A stretch of 37,881 bases of DNA from a virus. The stretch covers positions 1 to 37,881 of the IMG/VR virus record IMGVR_UViG_3300025846_000008. The stretch is one strand, 5' to 3'. The translations under genes and the position numbers were made by a program. Shown one piece after another: positions 1 through 8,233 of this stretch. Under the pieces are notes generated by a model, which ran no database searches, was not told the DNA's origin, and saw only the letters and a list, made by a program, of their open reading frames with translations. Positions within the stretch are counted from its first letter, which is position 1. The number at the start of each line of letters is the position of its first letter.

Positions 1-56
1 CCCCGAACCGAGCGGCCCGCCGCAGCAAGAGTACCAAGGCTACGGCGAAGTCGACC
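1..56. repeat. Terminal direct repeat, left copy (circular closure)
   Basis: These 56 bases are identical to 37826-37881. The reading frame of the chaperone gene continues across the join without a break, so the repeat is an overlap of a circular assembly or a terminal redundancy rather than two separate loci. The unique circle is 37,825 bp. Confidence 0.97.
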
Positions 57-152
57 CGGCGTCGGGGCTCTACCGGTGGTACGACTTCAGCGAAGACGAC
101 GCCCCCGGCCCCGGCGCCACCTGGCCCGACATCCTCGAGCACTGGGAGCTGA
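1..152 (+). CDS. Tail assembly chaperone gpG-like, C-terminal end (continues from 37465)
   Basis: End of the unshifted chaperone that begins at 37465. In this frame (codons at 57, 60 and so on) the protein continues with a basic Ser/Thr/Lys-rich tail and a Pro-rich stretch, and stops at TGA 150-152. Joined over the circle it is about 170 residues. Siphophage chaperones of this kind coat the tape measure during tail assembly. The low-complexity tail is what the zero frame often looks like after the frameshift point, because the conserved coding potential has moved to the -1 frame. Confidence 0.75.
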   Translation, partial: PNRAARRSKSTKATAKSTRRRGSTGGTTSAKTTPPAPAPPGPTSSSTGS

Positions 153-316
153 TAGAGGCCGACATGCACGAACGCTACGGCATAGACATGAGTGAGCCGG
201 GCCTGCTCGAGCGGCGCCCCAGCCGTTGGCTGCGGGTGCGCATCCTCGGCCTGCTCGGCGTCGATTCGCGGCTACTCGATGCACTGACGAAGCCGCAGGA
301 GGTGAGTAAGCCATGA
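2..316 (+). CDS. Tail assembly chaperone gpT-like extension (-1 frame, gpGT product)
   Basis: The frame beginning at position 2 is open to TGA 314-316. It encodes a plausible folded domain with a Trp-rich, acidic helix (WYDFSEDD, then WPDILEHWELIEADMHERYGID) and a final arginine/leucine-rich helix. It has no convincing start of its own, lies -1 relative to the upstream chaperone frame, and overlaps the tape measure start (ATG 313) by four bases. This is the standard layout of the frameshifted second chaperone of lambda-like tails, fused to the upstream protein by -1 slippage. The fusion would be about 225 residues. The domain is seen directly; the frameshift is inferred. Confidence 0.72.
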   Translation, partial: PEPSGPPQQEYQGYGEVDPASGLYRWYDFSEDDAPGPGATWPDILEHWELIEADMHERYGIDMSEPGLLERRPSRWLRVRILGLLGVDSRLLDALTKPQEVSKP

Positions 317-2655
317 TGACCGTCGGCGAGCTGGTTGCCTACCTCAGGCTCGACGACGGCCAGTTCAACCGCGGTCTCGACCAGGCTCACAGCAAGATCG
401 GCCGCGTCGGTGGCGCGATAGGTACAGCGGTCAAGCGCGGCGCAGTGGTCGCCGGGGTGGCCATCGCTGGCCTCGTCGGCACAACCCTCGTCAAGGGCTT
501 CAAGCGCCTGACTGCCATAGAAGACGCGAGTGCATCGCTGCGGGGGTTGGGGCACAGCGCCGAAGAGGTCACGCTCATCATGGCCAGCGCGCGGGAGGCC
601 GTCCTGGGGACCGCCTTCGGCCTCGACGAAGCCGCCAGTATCGCTGCAAGTTCGGTCGCTTCCGGTATCAAGCCGGGTCAGCAGCTTGAGTCGACCCTGC
701 GGCTGGTGGCCGACGCAGCGACGATCGGCAAGACGTCCCTGGGCGAAATGGGAGCGGTGTTCAACAAGGTCGCCGCATCAAACAAGATGCAGGGCGACGT
801 TATGGCCCAGCTCAACGACACGGGCATCCCGATCCAGCAGTTTCTCGCCAAGTCTTTGGGCGTGACGATCGACAAGGTCTACGAGCTGTCGAAGGCCGGG
901 TCGATCTCCTTCCCAATGTTCGCTAAGGCAATGAAGGAGGGGCTCGGCGGCGCCGCGCTGGCGTCCGGCAACACAACCATTGGCGCATGGAAGAACATGG
1001 TGACCGCGCTGTCGCGCTTCGGCGCCGATGTCCTTTCGGGCATCTTCCCCAGCTTCAAGGTCGCCTTCAACAAGGTCGGCGCCTACCTCGACCAGCTCGG
1101 CAAGAAGTACAGCCCGATATTCAAGGCGTGGGGCGAGAAGGTGTCCGCCGCCTTCAAGACAGGCGGCTTCACGGGCATGTTCAAGGCCATGCTGCCCGCC
1201 GGCGTAGGCGACACCCTCATCACGACCTTCAACGTCATCAAAGACACCACGGTCACCATCGTCAGGGTGATCGGTACTATCGCCGGCGTGTTCGGCAAGC
1301 TGCCCGGCGCGCTGCAGAAGTTCGCCATCGGGGCCGGCGTGCTGGCACTGGCGCTGGGCAAGTTCGGCCTCCTGGGCAGTGCCAAGGGCCTCTTCGGCGG
1401 CCTCCTGGGCAAGGTCGGCGGCGGCGCGGCCACAGAGGTGCCGCTCACGACCGCTGTCGGGCTCAACACGGCGGCCACTGAGGCGAACACGCTGGCGCTG
1501 CTGAAAGGTGGCATTTTGGGCGGCGGCGGCAAGACGGTGGCTACTCCGCTTACGCCGAAGCCGCGAACCTTCTACGTGGACTCAGCAGGAAACACGACCA
1601 CAACCAAGCCCGCTCCCGTAGTCCCGCAAGGGTCACTGGGGCGCCGGGACGTTGGTATGTTCGGTGGCATAGTGGCGTCGATAGCCGTTGCGACCGGGCT
1701 GGGCGTCATTGTGGATGCCTATGACAAATGGAAAGCGTCAGCCGACGAAGCGGCTGCATCCTCGGACACCGCAAGCGCCGCCCTCAAAAGGAACGCCGAC
1801 AAGCTTGGCCCCGAGTTCGTCGCGAAGATGCAGGACGCTATCAACCGCGACACCTACAAGTCGCCGGGAGTCGGAGGTTGGGCAAAATCCTTCGTTGAGG
1901 GGAACTTCGACACCTGGATAAAGCCGCTCTGGGAAGGCCTCCAGGGCCACAAGGTCGGCGAAGAGGAGGGGAAGAAGACCGCGAACGCCTTCGCGGAATC
2001 ATTCAAGGCCGGCATCACTCCCGCCTCGATGAGCCTGCACGGCGCCGGCCTCCTACGGGGCCTCGACCCCGCCATCCTGAAGACGCGCGAGAAGCTTGCT
2101 GTCCTGCGGCAGGAGTTGGCGAAGAAGAACAAGCTCGGCGACACGAACACCGCCTCGACGACGACGGCCATCAAGCGCGTCGAGAAGCATCTTGCGGACC
2201 TGCGCGCCAACGCTGCGAAGCCGGCGCACACCGGGCGCCTCAATACGAGCGGCTGGACCGGCCCGATCAGCGCCGCGATGCAGCGGCTCCTCGAGTTCCG
2301 CGACCTCTCTTCTCAGGGCATCACGCCCGGCAGCGTGAGCCAGCACAAGAGCTGGACGAAGGCGAACGCGGCGCCCGCCCCCGTCTGGCGCGCTCCTGGC
2401 CATTTCGAGGCCGCCGGCGGCGACTTCATGGTGAGCAAGCCCACACTGTTCGTCGCTGGCGAGGCTGGACCAGAGCGTGCCACCTTCACGCCGAAGGGCA
2501 AGGTACCTCCGGGCACCTCTGGCGGCGGCGACGTTCACGTCCACATCGGGCAGCTCGTCGGCACCGACGAACGCGCCGCGCGACAGCTCGCCGGCCAGGT
2601 AGGTCAGATCCTCATGAGCAAGCAGCGCCTCAAGGGGGCGATGAGCCGTGGCTAA
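313..2655 (+). CDS. Tape measure protein
   Basis: A 780-residue tail length determinant that runs through the tail tube and is later ejected. The N-terminal segment (MTVGELVAYLRLDDGQF) is typical of tape measures. Hydrophobic stretches lie near residues 36-57 and again around 310-370 (an Ile/Val-rich run followed by a Gly/Leu-rich run), which may insert in the host membrane. The C-terminal part carries the common motif GGDFMVSKPTLFVAGEAGPE, which is followed by a basic end. The start ATG at 313 overlaps the stop of the chaperone extension, and its position directly after the frameshifted chaperones is diagnostic. By the usual rule of about 0.15 nm per residue the tail would be near 115 nm, which is only an estimate. 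Confidence 0.95.
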   Translation: MMTVGELVAYLRLDDGQFNRGLDQAHSKIGRVGGAIGTAVKRGAVVAGVAIAGLVGTTLVKGFKRLTAIEDASASLRGLGHSAEEVTLIMASAREAVLGTAFGLDEAASIAASSVASGIKPGQQLESTLRLVADAATIGKTSLGEMGAVFNKVAASNKMQGDVMAQLNDTGIPIQQFLAKSLGVTIDKVYELSKAGSISFPMFAKAMKEGLGGAALASGNTTIGAWKNMVTALSRFGADVLSGIFPSFKVAFNKVGAYLDQLGKKYSPIFKAWGEKVSAAFKTGGFTGMFKAMLPAGVGDTLITTFNVIKDTTVTIVRVIGTIAGVFGKLPGALQKFAIGAGVLALALGKFGLLGSAKGLFGGLLGKVGGGAATEVPLTTAVGLNTAATEANTLALLKGGILGGGGKTVATPLTPKPRTFYVDSAGNTTTTKPAPVVPQGSLGRRDVGMFGGIVASIAVATGLGVIVDAYDKWKASADEAAASSDTASAALKRNADKLGPEFVAKMQDAINRDTYKSPGVGGWAKSFVEGNFDTWIKPLWEGLQGHKVGEEEGKKTANAFAESFKAGITPASMSLHGAGLLRGLDPAILKTREKLAVLRQELAKKNKLGDTNTASTTTAIKRVEKHLADLRANAAKPAHTGRLNTSGWTGPISAAMQRLLEFRDLSSQGITPGSVSQHKSWTKANAAPAPVWRAPGHFEAAGGDFMVSKPTLFVAGEAGPERATFTPKGKVPPGTSGGGDVHVHIGQLVGTDERAARQLAGQVGQILMSKQRLKGAMSRG

Positions 2656-3046
2656 CCTGGCGACTGTCGGAGCGTTCCGCTTCGTCGTGACCTCGCTGCG
2701 CATCGGCCCGCGGCCGCGCGCCATCGGCATGAGCGCCAACGCGCTCGCCCAGTATCCGGTTGAGACGACCGACTACATCTCCGGTTACCGGCCGATCGAC
2801 ATCGGCGGGAAGCTCACCGGCATCGAGACGCAGGATGAGTCCGCGGCCGATCACCTGCAGCGCCTGTGGGCGAACCTCGAGACCGAAGTGGCCAAGGACC
2901 GCAACACGCTCGTGCTCGACTTCGGCGGTACGTGGTCTCGCGTCTACACGGTCTACAAGAACGAGCTCGTCGAGATCGTCGTGCCGGCGTCGTGGCAGGT
3001 ACTGCACCGCGTCACCTTCTCGCTGACCCTCCAATGTCTCCCCTAA
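2648..3046 (+). CDS. Putative minor tail protein
   Basis: 132 residues from a GTG that overlaps the tape measure end by eight bases, so the two are probably translationally coupled. The protein mixes beta-type segments with an acidic helix (residues about 60-80) and has no transmembrane segment. Position immediately after the tape measure is where distal tail or minor tail proteins lie in siphophages, but at this size it is shorter than a usual distal tail protein and I do not recognise the family with certainty. Function is inferred from location. Confidence 0.6.
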   Translation: MANLATVGAFRFVVTSLRIGPRPRAIGMSANALAQYPVETTDYISGYRPIDIGGKLTGIETQDESAADHLQRLWANLETEVAKDRNTLVLDFGGTWSRVYTVYKNELVEIVVPASWQVLHRVTFSLTLQCLP

Positions 3047-3055
3047 GGAGCCTCC

Positions 3056-3442
3056 ATGGCCTGCACACAGTACGAAGCCAACTTCCGCTTGAAGGCCGCC
3101 CTGCACGGCACCGCCTACCAAGGCCCGGCCTCCTACTGGGTGGAGCTCGTCTCCGACGCGCCGAGTCGCACGCTGGCCGGCACTCCGTCGGGTCTCGGTC
3201 GTATCCAGCTCGTCTGCGCAACGGGCGTCACGGACAACGGCGACGGCACCGCAGGCAACGCTGCCGTGTGGACCTTCCCGGCGCCGGCGACCGACCTCGA
3301 CGAGTGCTCGTACCTCGAGCTGTGGGACGCCGAGGTTGCCGGCAACCGGCGCTTCTTCGACCTGCTCTCCAGCCCAGTCGCGCCACTGGCCGACCTAGCC
3401 GTGACCGTGCCCATCGGGAACTTCACCTGGATGGAGGTCTGA
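3056..3442 (+). CDS. Small tail fibre-type protein
   Basis: 128 residues, ATG preceded by the strong ribosome site AAGGAG. The pattern of an N-terminal helix (KAALHGTAYQGPASYWVEL), a central segment ending NAAVWTFPAPATDL, and a C-terminal strand pair ending PIGNFTWMEV matches a family of small beta-rich proteins often annotated as phage tail fibre proteins. These occur once or several times between the tape measure and lysis genes. The exact position in the virion cannot be read from the sequence. A short relic resembling its C-terminus follows at 3444-3515. Confidence 0.6.
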   Translation: MACTQYEANFRLKAALHGTAYQGPASYWVELVSDAPSRTLAGTPSGLGRIQLVCATGVTDNGDGTAGNAAVWTFPAPATDLDECSYLELWDAEVAGNRRFFDLLSSPVAPLADLAVTVPIGNFTWMEV

Positions 3443-3443
3443 A

Positions 3444-3515
3444 GTGAACCACCTGACCGCCGATTTGCCGGCCGTGGAGTTTCCCATAGGGAAGCTGCAC
3501 TTCGGGGTGGTGTGA
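3444..3515 (+). CDS. 23-residue mini-ORF resembling the end of the preceding protein
   Basis: GTG at 3444, one base after the preceding stop, with TGA at 3513-3515, one base before the next GTG start. The peptide contains ADLPAVEFPIGKLHFGVV. The preceding protein ends with ADLAVTVPIGNFTWMEV, so both share a DL-x-V-x-x-PIG-x-hydrophobic pattern. It is most simply a remnant of a duplicated tail gene, or a coupling peptide that keeps ribosomes on the message. Expression is not shown. Confidence 0.35.
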   Translation: MNHLTADLPAVEFPIGKLHFGVV

Positions 3516-3516
3516 G

Positions 3517-4863
3517 GTGGCGACGCGCTTCTACCTGCCATCGTCGGGCACATCTCCACTTGACAGCCTCGCCGTCGCGGGCGGATGGGGTGGGGCTGGC
3601 GCGAACTTCCTGCGTCTGCCCACGAGCATCACGAAGTCGGACACGGCTGGAGTGAACCTTATAGGCCGTATCCCCAGCGCCGAAACGTATTCGCTCTGCC
3701 ATGCCCAGTTCATCTCCGCGCCGCTCGCCACTGCGCACGACTTCACTGCCGAGGAGACGGCGAGCATGGTCGTCTCCGTTCAGGAGACTAGTGGCTCCTC
3801 GAACGCATTCCTGGCAGCCGTCGTCCGCGTCGTCAGCGGTGACGGGTCGACCGTGCGCGGGACCATCCTCGACCTGCGCACTGACTCTGGCGGGGTCGAA
3901 TGGACCACCGCCTATCGCACGCGCATCTGGGGCTCGCTGCCACTCGCGGTGGTGAGTGCCTCTGCGGGCGACCGCATTGTCATCGAGCTCGGTGCTTACT
4001 GCTTATTGCCGACCGTTTATACGAGCGACTTGGGGATGACACTTCGCGACGTAGTAGCGACCGCCGACTTCGCTCTCACGTCCAACTTGTCGACCCTCCT
4101 CTGCCCGTGGGTGGAACTCTCGCCAACACTGAGCTTCAGCGGGGGAGAAGTACCACCGGCGGGACCCGCTTTCCGCTCCGTTGCAGCCGTAGTCGGTAAC
4201 ACCAACGTTACAAGCCTCGCCGTGGCGAAGCCCGCTGGTCTTGCCGTGGGCGACCTGATGATCGGCTGGATCGCATACAACGGGGACAGGCCCGGTTACC
4301 CGAACCTTCCCAGTGGGTGGACCGACATCACCACGGTCGGTACCTACGGCTACAGCACGGTGGGACGGGCGTTCTACAAGTACGCGGATGCGGCCGATGT
4401 GGCGGCCTCCACCTTCACCTTCACGATACCTTCGACCGGCGCGTATCCGAGGGCCACCATCATCGCCTTCTCTGGCGCGGTCTACGACACGCACGCGGAC
4501 GCTCAGAACGCGAACGACACGCCGGGGACCACGCTCACGGTCGGCACCGTGACGCCCGCCGAGAGTGACGAGATGTGCGTTCTCCTCTCCTCGTGGTACA
4601 GCAGCTCTTCGGCGACGTGGAGCACGCAGGCGGTCGCGACCGACAACCCGACGTGGACCGAGGACGTAGACACGATGCGGCTTGGCGTGGCTCACGCCGT
4701 CCGCTCGTCCAGTGCCGCAACGGGTAACTGGACAGCGACTCTCTCGGAGCCGCTCACGTGGTGCGGCGTTGCCATCCTGCTCAAGACCGGCGAAACACCG
4801 CCGGCGGGCGGCACCACCCTCCCGCTGATGACCGACCATTACTCCCGCATGAGAAGGGGCTGA
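3517..4863 (+). CDS. Tail structural / fibre protein, two beta-rich domains
   Basis: 448 residues from a GTG start. The N-terminal domain (about 1-205) begins MATRFYLPSSGTSPL, an opening I associate with phage virion proteins of otherwise unknown role. It ends in a core rich in Thr, Ser and Val. After a short Pro/Gly linker (about 208-215) a second beta-sandwich-like domain follows (about 216-425, with WIAYNGDRPGYPNLPSGW and TATLSEPLTWCGVAILLKTG), similar to jelly-roll modules of fibre proteins. The end is a short basic tail. The gene sits in the minor tail cluster. A role in the tail tip or host contact is inferred. Confidence 0.6.
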   Translation: MATRFYLPSSGTSPLDSLAVAGGWGGAGANFLRLPTSITKSDTAGVNLIGRIPSAETYSLCHAQFISAPLATAHDFTAEETASMVVSVQETSGSSNAFLAAVVRVVSGDGSTVRGTILDLRTDSGGVEWTTAYRTRIWGSLPLAVVSASAGDRIVIELGAYCLLPTVYTSDLGMTLRDVVATADFALTSNLSTLLCPWVELSPTLSFSGGEVPPAGPAFRSVAAVVGNTNVTSLAVAKPAGLAVGDLMIGWIAYNGDRPGYPNLPSGWTDITTVGTYGYSTVGRAFYKYADAADVAASTFTFTIPSTGAYPRATIIAFSGAVYDTHADAQNANDTPGTTLTVGTVTPAESDEMCVLLSSWYSSSSATWSTQAVATDNPTWTEDVDTMRLGVAHAVRSSSAATGNWTATLSEPLTWCGVAILLKTGETPPAGGTTLPLMTDHYSRMRRG

Positions 4864-4864
4864 A

Positions 4865-5740
4865 ATGACGCAATGGCTGAAGCAGAACACGGCTACCGAT
4901 AGGAAGATTGGCCCCTTCATCGACGACACGGACGGGAAGACCGCTGAGACGGGTCTGACCACCGCCTACACCCTCATCTATCTCAGCAAGAACGGCGGCG
5001 CGCTCACGGCCAAGCACGAGACCACGGCCATCGCTCACGACGCGCTCGGCTACTACCTGTGCAAGCTCGACGCCACCGATACGAACACGCTGGGCGCGCT
5101 CAAGGTTGCTACCCACGTTGCCGGGCACCTGCCCGTGTGGCATGAGTTCATGGTCGTGCCGGCCAACGTGTGGGACTCGTTCTTCGGAGCCTCCCTGCTC
5201 GTGGTCGACGCTGCGGCAGTCAAGACTGACTCGGCGGCCATCCTCGCCGACACTGGCGAACTCCAGACCGAGTGGGCCAACGGCGGCAGGCTCGACTTGA
5301 TTCTCGACGGAGCCAGTGCTCCGGCAGCGACCACAGTCGCCGATGCCGTCTGGGATGAAGCTCTGAGCGGACACGCGGCCGGCGGCTCGGCTGGTGCTGC
5401 GCTCACGGGTGCCGGTTCCGCCGGTGACCCCTGGACGACCACGCTACCCGGTGCCTATGGCGCTGGCACGGCCGGGGCGGTCATCGGCGGTATCCCGGCA
5501 GTCAAGGCCGATACGGCGGCCATCCTCGCCGGCATGGGCGGAACTACGCCGGAGGCGGCTCTGACGCTGGCCTTGAAGCTCCTACGCAACAAAGTTGTCA
5601 CGGACCCCGCTACCGGCGTGATGACCGTCTACGATGACAACGGCACCGACGTGCTCTACACCGCGAACGTCTACGAGGACGTCGCCGGGACGATGCCCTT
5701 CGACGGCAGCGGCGCCAACAGGCGGGACAGGCTGGCGTAA
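4865..5740 (+). CDS. Tail fibre / baseplate-associated protein
   Basis: 291 residues. The N-terminus (MTQWLKQNTATDRKIGPFID, then TVTY-type strands and PVWHEFMVVPANVWDS at about 90-105) is a conserved module of phage adhesion proteins. It is followed by a helical collagen-like region with repeated AVKTDSAAIL / AVKADTAAIL segments and VADAVWDEALSGH, a motif found repeatedly in fibre shafts. The C-terminal 50 residues carry a DPATGVMTVYDDNGTDVLY strand unit. Two bases separate it from the preceding stop. Receptor contact is inferred from module type and position; the specific ligand cannot be told. Confidence 0.65.
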   Translation: MTQWLKQNTATDRKIGPFIDDTDGKTAETGLTTAYTLIYLSKNGGALTAKHETTAIAHDALGYYLCKLDATDTNTLGALKVATHVAGHLPVWHEFMVVPANVWDSFFGASLLVVDAAAVKTDSAAILADTGELQTEWANGGRLDLILDGASAPAATTVADAVWDEALSGHAAGGSAGAALTGAGSAGDPWTTTLPGAYGAGTAGAVIGGIPAVKADTAAILAGMGGTTPEAALTLALKLLRNKVVTDPATGVMTVYDDNGTDVLYTANVYEDVAGTMPFDGSGANRRDRLA

Positions 5741-6010
5741 GTGAGCACGCTGCTACTCAGGGGGCTGGGCGACACCAGCGACACGCTCGTACTTGGCGGG
5801 CTGGGCGAGGGCGAAGAAGCACCCGTGATCGTGACCGAGCTGTCTTGCGCCATGGTGAACGGCGCCGAGTTTGAGGTCGAGCCGGACCAGCGCGCCGCCA
5901 CGATGACGACCGGATGTGACATGTGGAACGGCGCGCGTCTGCATGCCCGAGCGTTGCGTGAAGGGGTCGTGCTGCCGCCCACCGACGACCTCGGCTGGAC
6001 GGCGCCATGA
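5741..6010 (+). CDS. Small hypothetical tail-region protein
   Basis: 89 residues. The GTG start touches the preceding TAA, and the stop overlaps the ATG of the next gene (ATGA). The N-terminus has Gly/Leu repeats (LLRGLGDTSDTLVLGGLGEG), followed by a short strand-rich part. There are no membrane segments or catalytic motifs. Its position and coupling suggest a structural or assembly role in the tail tip. I do not recognise the family. Confidence 0.5.
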   Translation: MSTLLLRGLGDTSDTLVLGGLGEGEEAPVIVTELSCAMVNGAEFEVEPDQRAATMTTGCDMWNGARLHARALREGVVLPPTDDLGWTAP

Positions 6011-6411
6011 CCGTCACGGCCTCGCCGCTCTGGGACCTCACCGTGGCCATCGCCGGTCAGCGCATCCCGAACGCCACATTCACCTCGTTCACCATCGAGC
6101 TCGACTGCCACGGTGGCTTCGAGTCCTGCGCGATCTCGTTCGCCAGCAAGCGCACGCGCAAGTGGCCGAGCCGTGCACCGATCGTCGTGGCTTATGACGG
6201 CATGCACCCCTTCGAGGGTCACCTGGCGACGCAGCGCCGGTCCGTCGGCACGGAGCTGGGCTGGTCGCTGGAGTTCGTCGGCAACCTCAACGACCTGCGC
6301 GACCACCGGGCATTCCGCCGCGTATACGTGGACTCCAACCTTGATAATTGGCGCAGCGACCAGGGGCCGAACACGGCAGCAAATGTCTTCGAGGTAACGG
6401 CCAGTGAGTAG
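6007..6411 (+). CDS. Tail-tip protein, N-terminal fragment-like
   Basis: 134 residues. It is beta-rich, with DLTVAIAGQRIPNATFTSFT followed by a segment that ends in EFVGNLNDLRDHRAFRRVYVDSNLDNWRSDQGP. In tail-tip proteins that I recall, this kind of domain does not end here. It continues through FEV into a region with a YYPLFDG-type motif and then a long C-terminal part. Exactly such a continuation appears in the gene at 7093. The protein therefore looks like the N-terminal part of an ancestral gene now cut by the gene at 6404. The stop TAG lies inside an eight-base overlap with the next GTG. Confidence 0.6.
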   Translation: MTVTASPLWDLTVAIAGQRIPNATFTSFTIELDCHGGFESCAISFASKRTRKWPSRAPIVVAYDGMHPFEGHLATQRRSVGTELGWSLEFVGNLNDLRDHRAFRRVYVDSNLDNWRSDQGPNTAANVFEVTASE

Positions 6412-7096
6412 GGAAATTCGCATAGGCGCGACAGAGCCCATATCTGACGCCACCGCCTTCGCCGTCTCCCGCGACAGTGCGGGCATCCTCATCGGCGTGC
6501 GCGACAACGCCGCGCCGCAGTTCTCGGTGAGCAGGGACGCGGGCGGGCTGTTGCTGAGTGCGCGGCCGAGTGCGCCGCCGCCGCCGCCGCCGCCGCCGAC
6601 CGCCTACGTCGCTAGCGGTTATGTACTCGGCACGGGCGCCACGGCCGTTTTCAACCTGCAGATACTCTACTGGAACATCTTCCTCAGGACGTTGTGGGGG
6701 AGTGTTGTCACCGCCCCGATCACTACGTCGTTGACCGATTGGCGCAGGATATACGTCACTGCCCCTATCCCGGAAAACGCGGTCTACGTCTCGATGGTGA
6801 TCACTTGCCCCATGGAGTCCCCGGCGGGGGCGTACTGGACGGCCATGCAGATGGAGGGCGGCACGGTGGCAAGTGCCTACAGGGTCGGCGGCGCGAACCT
6901 TGCTCTGAATCCCGAGTTCACGCCGGACCTCTCCTACTGGACTCCGCTCTATGCGGGTGTCTTCTCCCGTGCGACCAGCTTGCCGTCTGCGCCGCTCCCC
7001 GGCGTTACGACGGCGCTTGAGTACGTGTCGGACGGCTGGGATTCGAGTGTGTGGTACGAGGTCACCCACCAAGCTATCGCACTGCCAACATCATGA
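6404..7096 (+). CDS. Inserted tail-tip module with polyproline linker and carbohydrate-binding-like domain
   Basis: 230 residues, GTG start. The N-terminal 60 residues contain two similar segments (ATAFAVSRDSAGILIGVRDN and PQFSVSRDAGGLLLSARPS). Eight consecutive prolines follow, encoded by eight CCG codons at 6575-6598. The rest is beta-rich with AVYVSMVITCPMESPAGAYW and NLALNPEFTPDLSYWTP, a pattern typical of jelly-roll carbohydrate-binding modules in tail proteins. It lies exactly between the two halves of a likely split tail-tip gene and ends in an ATGA overlap with the second half. Ligand binding is inferred. Confidence 0.55.
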   Translation: MSREIRIGATEPISDATAFAVSRDSAGILIGVRDNAAPQFSVSRDAGGLLLSARPSAPPPPPPPPTAYVASGYVLGTGATAVFNLQILYWNIFLRTLWGSVVTAPITTSLTDWRRIYVTAPIPENAVYVSMVITCPMESPAGAYWTAMQMEGGTVASAYRVGGANLALNPEFTPDLSYWTPLYAGVFSRATSLPSAPLPGVTTALEYVSDGWDSSVWYEVTHQAIALPTS

Positions 7097-8223
7097 CCGA
7101 ACCGACGAACACCCCACGTGCCTCCGCCCGTGTCTACTACCCGCTGTTCGACGGTGTCGACCCCGAGGGGCAGGAGCAGCGCATCCGGGCGCTCGACATG
7201 GTGCTGAAGATAGGCGGCAAGAAGGCCGCTCTCGCGACGAATTACCAGGTGAGCATCTACGGCCGCACACACATCGAAACGCCGACCCTCGTCACCATCT
7301 TCCGGCGCGTCGTGGAGCGCGCCGCCGGGGCGGCCTGGGTGACGGTGCCGGTGCGCCGCGAGATCGACCATGCCTCTGTCCACTGCATCGTGCTCAAGCT
7401 AGAAGAGATGGCGACGGGCTTCACCCCGCCGGCCGACCCGACGGCGACCTACACCTATGACGACCAGACGACCACCGCAGACCCGCCGCCGTGGGGCGTG
7501 CGTCTCAAGAGCTACTCCCTCTACGCCTCCGACCTCCTGCGGAACGTCACGGCGCCGCGCGTGCTCGCCCACATCGTCGAGCCCTACTACCCGGACGCCA
7601 CGTTCCCGGCGAGCAGCCTGCAGTTCGACCAGATGGCGTTCGTCGAGCTGCCGCGCGACCGCTGGGACGCCGTCGACGACGTGATCGCGATGATGGGCTG
7701 GGACTACCAGGTGTGGGACGGCAACGAGCTCACGTTCGTCGACCCCGACGACGCGGTCGCGGTGTCCATCCCCAAGGAGCATGCCGGCGTCAAGTGGACG
7801 AACGGCCCCGACGAGTCCGACGCCTTCAACGCGGTGCGCGTGCAGTACACCTCCAAGCGCGGCATGCCGCGCGAGGTCATCCTTCACGGCACGCTCAAGC
7901 TTGGCGGCGACGTGGTGTCCGACACCATCACGGCGCCCGACTCGGTGGTCAGCAAGGCCGGCGCCATGCGCGTCGGCCGCCGCTGGCTGAAGGCACACGG
8001 CCGCGTGCCGAACGTCGGCGATATCACCGTGACCGGTACCGGTCCGTGGGGCGACGCGCTGAAGCTGCGGCCGGACAACAAGCGCGTCGGCAAGGAGAAG
8101 ATCAGCCACGTCACGCTGAACCCGCTCGACTGGAGCGCGACCCTGCAATTCGGCGTCAACGTCGACTCCTATGAGGCGTGGATCGCGCGGCTCGCGGCCG
8201 GCGCACATGCGCGGAAACGATGA
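7093..8223 (+). CDS. Tail-tip / minor tail protein, C-terminal part
   Basis: 376 residues from the ATG at 7093. I chose this start because it forms an ATGA overlap with the preceding stop; an in-frame GTG exists at 7051. The N-terminus ARVYYPLFDGVDPEGQEQRI resumes the domain that breaks off at 6411. Strand-rich repeats follow, with LRNVTAPRVLAHIV, then DDVIAMMGWDYQVWDGNELTF, and a C-terminal domain ending LDWSATLQFGVNVDSYE. The architecture fits a baseplate-hub-like or minor tail protein. It is the last gene of the tail block before the lysis genes. Confidence 0.65.
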   Translation: MTEPTNTPRASARVYYPLFDGVDPEGQEQRIRALDMVLKIGGKKAALATNYQVSIYGRTHIETPTLVTIFRRVVERAAGAAWVTVPVRREIDHASVHCIVLKLEEMATGFTPPADPTATYTYDDQTTTADPPPWGVRLKSYSLYASDLLRNVTAPRVLAHIVEPYYPDATFPASSLQFDQMAFVELPRDRWDAVDDVIAMMGWDYQVWDGNELTFVDPDDAVAVSIPKEHAGVKWTNGPDESDAFNAVRVQYTSKRGMPREVILHGTLKLGGDVVSDTITAPDSVVSKAGAMRVGRRWLKAHGRVPNVGDITVTGTGPWGDALKLRPDNKRVGKEKISHVTLNPLDWSATLQFGVNVDSYEAWIARLAAGAHARKR

Positions 8224-8233
8224 GGAGCCGACG

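Noticed and set aside
3026-3056. A fourth promoter of the P1-P3 class before the gene at 3056 (CCTCCAAT, TAAGGA, six bases, ATG)
   Set aside because: The gap between the elements is three bases too short, the last base of the -10 box does not fit, and the sequence is explained by the AAGGAG ribosome site and the preceding stop codon.
4003-4962. 319-codon minus-strand frame
   Set aside because: Antisense shadow of the tail fibre gene at 3517; Arg/Gly/Val-rich with no domain and no ribosome site of note.
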